This document shows, piece after piece, positions 62,924 to 64,000 of a stretch of DNA of 64,000 bases. Positions within the stretch are counted from its first letter, which is position 1; the number at the start of each line of letters is the position of its first letter. A model generated the notes under the pieces. The model was not told the DNA's origin and searched no databases. It worked only from the letters and a program-made list of their open reading frames with translations. The stretch covers positions 186,001 through 250,000 of the forward strand of contig NZ_FMTP01000003.1 of assembly GCF_900100155.1 (NCBI RefSeq), written 5' to 3'. The stretch is from Ancylobacter rudongensis. Its GTDB lineage: Bacteria > Pseudomonadota > Alphaproteobacteria > Rhizobiales > Xanthobacteraceae. The position numbers and the translations under genes are program-made.

Positions 62924-64000
62924 GCGGGTCGGCCTTCGAGGCGGCGGTAGAGATCGCGGTAGCGGGCATAGCCGGCGGCATAGGTTTCAGCGGAGGCAGG
63001 GTTGGGCTGCAAGGTCTCGCCCTGCTCGACAAAGCGGGAAATGCCGCTCCAGGTCGCCGCGCCGATGCCGACCGCTGCCGTCCAGGCGGCGCCGAGGGAG
63101 GAGCCGGGATGGCCTTTCAGCCGGTGCACCGGCTGCTGCAGCACATCAGCGATAATCTGCATCCACACCCGCGAATTCGAGCCGCCATCGGACACCAGCA
63201 CACGACCGGCGGCATGGCCCATATCGGCCAGCACCTCGACATGGTGGGCGCAGGCATAGGCATAGCCTTCCAAGAGCGCCCGCCAGACATGGCCGATATC
63301 GTGCGAGAGGGTGAGCCCGTCGATCACCCCGCGCGCGGCGGGGTCGTGGATCGGGGTCTTCTCGCCGAGGAAATAGGGCAGGATCGTCAGCCCGTCGGCG
63401 CCGGCGGGGCGCTGGTCTGCGAGGGCGTCGAGATGCTGGTGCAGCGTCAGCCCGGCCCTCTCGGCCGCCGCCGCCTCGCCGCCGGCGAAGTTGCGCACGA
63501 ACCAATTCAGCCCCGAGCCGCCGGTCGCCATGCAGCCATTGGGCATGTAGAGGCCGGGAATGAGGTGATAGTCGAGATAGAGCCGCGGGTCCGGCTTCAC
63601 CTGATCAGTGGCGACCAGAATATCGATGGCACCGCCGAATTTGAGCAGAATATCGCCGCGCTGGGTGACGCCGGCCCCGAGCGCCGAGGCGATCATGTCA
63701 GCCGCGCCGCCGATGACAGGCGTGCCGGCGGCAAGGCCGGTCTCAGCCGCGCCCTCAGCCGACATGCGGCCCATCACCTCGTGCGAGGCGGTCTTGCGCG
63801 GAATGGCGCTGCGGGGAATGCGGGCCCAGGCGACGAGATCGTCGTCGATGGCGTGGCGGGAGACGTCGATGAAGCCGGCCTCCAGCGCCCAGTTCTGCTC
63901 CACCGCCCGCTCGCCGGTGAGGCGCCAGTTCACATAATCATAGGAGCCGAACACGGTGGCGATCTGCGTGAACACGTCGGGCTCGTGGCGGGCGATCCAG
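62920..64000 (-). CDS. FGGY-family carbohydrate kinase, truncated by the window end
   Basis: About 360 residues of the C-terminal part are visible; the frame stays open to base 64000 with WIARHEPDVFTQIATVFG, YDYVNWRLTGE typical of FGGY kinases. Further motifs are GGAADMIASALGAGV, ATGGSGLNWFVRNF and the late VSDGGSNSRVWMQIIADVLQ. Xylulose/erythritol-type kinases look like this. The specific sugar is not known, and the N-terminus is missing. Confidence 0.87.
   Translation of the reverse strand, partial: WIARHEPDVFTQIATVFGSYDYVNWRLTGERAVEQNWALEAGFIDVSRHAIDDDLVAWARIPRSAIPRKTASHEVMGRMSAEGAAETGLAAGTPVIGGAADMIASALGAGVTQRGDILLKFGGAIDILVATDQVKPDPRLYLDYHLIPGLYMPNGCMATGGSGLNWFVRNFAGGEAAAAERAGLTLHQHLDALADQRPAGADGLTILPYFLGEKTPIHDPAARGVIDGLTLSHDIGHVWRALLEGYAYACAHHVEVLADMGHAAGRVLVSDGGSNSRVWMQIIADVLQQPVHRLKGHPGSSLGAAWTAAVGIGAATWSGISRFVEQGETLQPNPASAETYAAGYARYRDLYRRLEGRPA

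Overview
The window is a 64 kb piece of a GC-rich chromosome. The gene content points to an alphaproteobacterium of the Hyphomicrobiales (Rhizobiales), probably Xanthobacteraceae (Ancylobacter/Starkeya/Xanthobacter-like). The grounds are a GlpSTPQV-type glycerol ABC importer, an alphaproteobacterial two-cysteine porin, many ABC and TTT importers, and a palindromic repeat built on CCGATCAG...CTGATCGG. The genus is an inference. No rRNA, tRNA, CRISPR, transposase or phage gene was seen. Both ends cut through genes.

Layout. 1-2.5 kb: 3' end of a xanthine/uracil-type permease and an ArsB/NhaD-like transporter. 2.6-6.1 kb: the most unusual locus, with a nucleotidyltransferase divergent from three tandem paralogous small peptides (58, 63 and 52 aa) followed by a PqqD-like/HprK-like fusion kinase. 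It resembles a peptide-modification (HprK-related kinase A type) system of unknown product. 6.1-10.6 kb: a tetronate catabolic operon (denD, pdxA2, SAF-domain oxidoreductase) divergent from a GntR regulator, with two TTGCATGCAA palindromes between them. 10.6-19.7 kb: a carboxylate module (enoyl-CoA hydratase, class III CoA-transferase, GntR regulator, aldehyde dehydrogenase, iron alcohol dehydrogenase, TctABC importer) whose three promoter regions share a TATATC-type operator candidate.

20.3-33.3 kb (minus strand): a sugar/polyol ABC importer, an ATP-dependent dihydroxyacetone-type kinase, a complete PEP-dependent dihydroxyacetone kinase relay (DhaL, DhaM, HPr, Enzyme I, DhaK) with a small HTH-like protein, and a NanR-like regulator. 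33.8-43.1 kb (plus strand, divergent): glpD, glpS, glpT, glpP, glpQ, a DUF2160 protein, glpV and glpK, which import glycerol and take it through glycerol-3-phosphate to dihydroxyacetone phosphate. 43.1-45.9 kb: a fused large-medium B12-dependent diol/glycerol dehydratase with its small subunit. The 20-46 kb region is therefore a C3/polyol metabolic block in which dihydroxyacetone phosphate is the common exit.

46-54 kb: a repeat element, a BON-domain protein, an FAH-family hydrolase, a PfkB kinase, a PhaC-like alpha/beta hydrolase, a LOG-family protein, NAD synthetase and a porin. 54-64 kb: an SDR divergent from a spermidine/putrescine-type ABC importer, a DeoR-family regulator, an APH-fold kinase and a class III PLP enzyme, possibly an amino-alcohol kinase/phospho-lyase route. 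A HAD phosphatase and a truncated FGGY sugar kinase follow on the other strand. Several intergenic gaps inside operons carry paired perfect hairpins that look like dispersed palindromic repeats.
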